NCBI GenBank assembly: GCA_022712845.1
Contig: JAFLJV010000163.1
Location: 1-5,891, forward strand
DNA from: Sulfurimonas sp.
GTDB taxonomy: Bacteria > Campylobacterota > Campylobacteria > Campylobacterales > Sulfurimonadaceae
DNA length: 5,891 nt
Reading direction: 5' to 3'
The position numbers and the translations under genes were made by a program. The notes beneath the pieces are model-generated. The model had not been told where the DNA came from. It ran no database searches and saw only the letters and a program-made list of their open reading frames with translations. Shown one piece after another: positions 5,682 to 5,891 of the stretch. Numbering within the stretch: position 1 is the stretch's first letter; each line of letters opens with the position of its first letter.

Positions 5682-5730
5682 AAGAGTTGTGAATAAAACA
5701 GGTGTCGTTCATCACATCTAAACAACTCTT
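5682..5730. repeat. 9-bp inverted repeat in the dnaA-dnaN gap
   Basis: AAGAGTTGT (5682-5690) and ACAACTCTT (5722-5730) are perfectly complementary across a 31-base loop. The left arm overlaps a reverse DnaA box (5688-5696). No T-run follows, so it is not a standard terminator. It may be an RNA stem in the dnaN leader or a structural part of the origin. Confidence 0.6.
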
Positions 5731-5768
5731 AAATAGGAGGTTAAACAGTGATATTCACAAATTCACTT
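5688..5768. other. oriC2: DnaA boxes downstream of dnaA
   Basis: There is one perfect reverse box (TGTGAATAA, 5688-5696, complement of TTATTCACA) and two forward sites, ATATTCACA (5751-5759) and the weaker AATTCACTT (5760-5768), the latter directly against the C-tract. A weaker reverse match, TGTGAAGAG, is at 5678-5686. With the upstream cluster they form the two-lobed origin arrangement known from Helicobacter and relatives. Confidence 0.75.
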
Positions 5769-5798
5769 CCCCCTACTACTAATACTATAATTTTATAA
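5748..5798 (+). other. Possible 16-codon micro-ORF inside oriC2
   Basis: A strong Shine-Dalgarno sequence, TAGGAGGT (5734-5741), stands before a GTG (5748) that opens MIFTNSLPPTTNTIIL, ending at TAA 5796-5798. The reading frame crosses the DnaA boxes and the trio, so its codons are dictated by origin elements. It may be a leader peptide for dnaN or merely a purine-rich coincidence; I cannot say that it is translated. Confidence 0.25.
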
Positions 5799-5804
5799 TA
5801 TAAA
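5769..5804. other. Candidate unwinding element with DnaA-trio
   Basis: Directly after the box at 5760-5768 comes a C-tract (5769-5773), then CTA CTA CTA ATA CTA (5773-5787), then an almost pure A/T stretch to 5804. Box - short GC tract - CTA (TAG on the other strand) triplets - AT-rich DNA is the described basal unwinding layout, in which DnaA spreads from its box onto single-stranded TAG triplets. It indicates that melting begins in the dnaA-dnaN gap. TATAAT at 5794-5799 might also serve as a dnaN -10 element. Confidence 0.7.
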
Positions 5805-5817
5805 TAGGAAATTCAAT

Positions 5818-5891
5818 ATGAAAATAACAATGCAAAAATCTATAATAGAAAATATCTTAATTCATGCTCAACCATTTTTAGAAAAAAAAGA
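5818..5891 (+). CDS. dnaN: DNA polymerase III beta clamp, N-terminal fragment
   Basis: The first 24 codons (MKITMQKSIIENIL, then IHAQPFLEKK) match the start of DnaN in this phylum, the ring-shaped sliding clamp that tethers DNA polymerase III. The gene continues past the right edge; complete clamps are about 360 residues. The ATG has TAGGA (5805-5809) eight bases upstream. Its position just after dnaA and the origin is the usual dnaA-dnaN order and supports the call, although only a small piece is visible. The ribosome-binding site directly borders the AT-rich unwinding stretch, so the clamp leader and the origin share sequence. Confidence 0.92.
   Translation, partial: MKITMQKSIIENILIHAQPFLEKK

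Noticed and set aside
1..5891. tRNA, rRNA, CRISPR array, transposase or integrase
   Set aside because: No cloverleaf or rRNA motifs, no regularly spaced repeats, and no frame with transposase or recombinase motifs were seen on either strand.

Overview
The window is AT-rich chromosomal DNA spanning the replication-origin neighbourhood of a member of the Campylobacterota (formerly Epsilonproteobacteria). The order ruvC - small membrane gene - DnaA boxes - dnaA - DnaA boxes - dnaN, TTATTCACA-type DnaA boxes on both sides of dnaA, and the DnaA and DnaN sequences all fit that phylum. A Sulfurimonas-like free-living organism is my best guess, but the genus is inferred, not proven.

Right half (3320-5891), core: ruvC (Holliday-junction resolvase) and an upstream small four-helix membrane protein form a two-gene leftward operon. 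A 171-bp gap carrying four forward DnaA boxes, plus a fifth overlapping the dnaA start codon, separates this operon from rightward dnaA. The 179-bp dnaA-dnaN gap holds more DnaA boxes, a C-tract, CTA repeats that match a DnaA-trio, an AT-rich stretch, and a 9-bp-stem inverted repeat. Together this looks like a bipartite oriC with the unwinding site in the dnaA-dnaN gap. dnaN runs off the right edge.

Left half (1-3319), accessory: an unrecognised protein open at the left edge; a vapBC-type toxin-antitoxin operon (ribbon-helix-helix antitoxin plus PIN toxin) with a perfect 9-bp inverted repeat bracketing its promoter; the last ~30 codons of a BrnT toxin gene fused onto the space behind vapC; and an intact CopG/BrnA-like antitoxin left without its toxin. 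Next comes a gene for a polytopic DUF2157-like membrane protein.

The most notable structure is a second, diverged copy of the 3' end of ruvC (2081-about 2152), which lies as a direct repeat of the genuine ruvC tail (3320-3382), one on each side of the DUF2157-like gene. Its differences from the true tail are three synonymous changes and one V/I replacement, so it derives from a real ruvC allele. This pattern resembles gene-tail integration or import of foreign DNA into the ruvC 3' end, with the DUF2157-like gene as cargo. No integrase is visible. The left half therefore looks like a layered insertion hotspot beside the origin.
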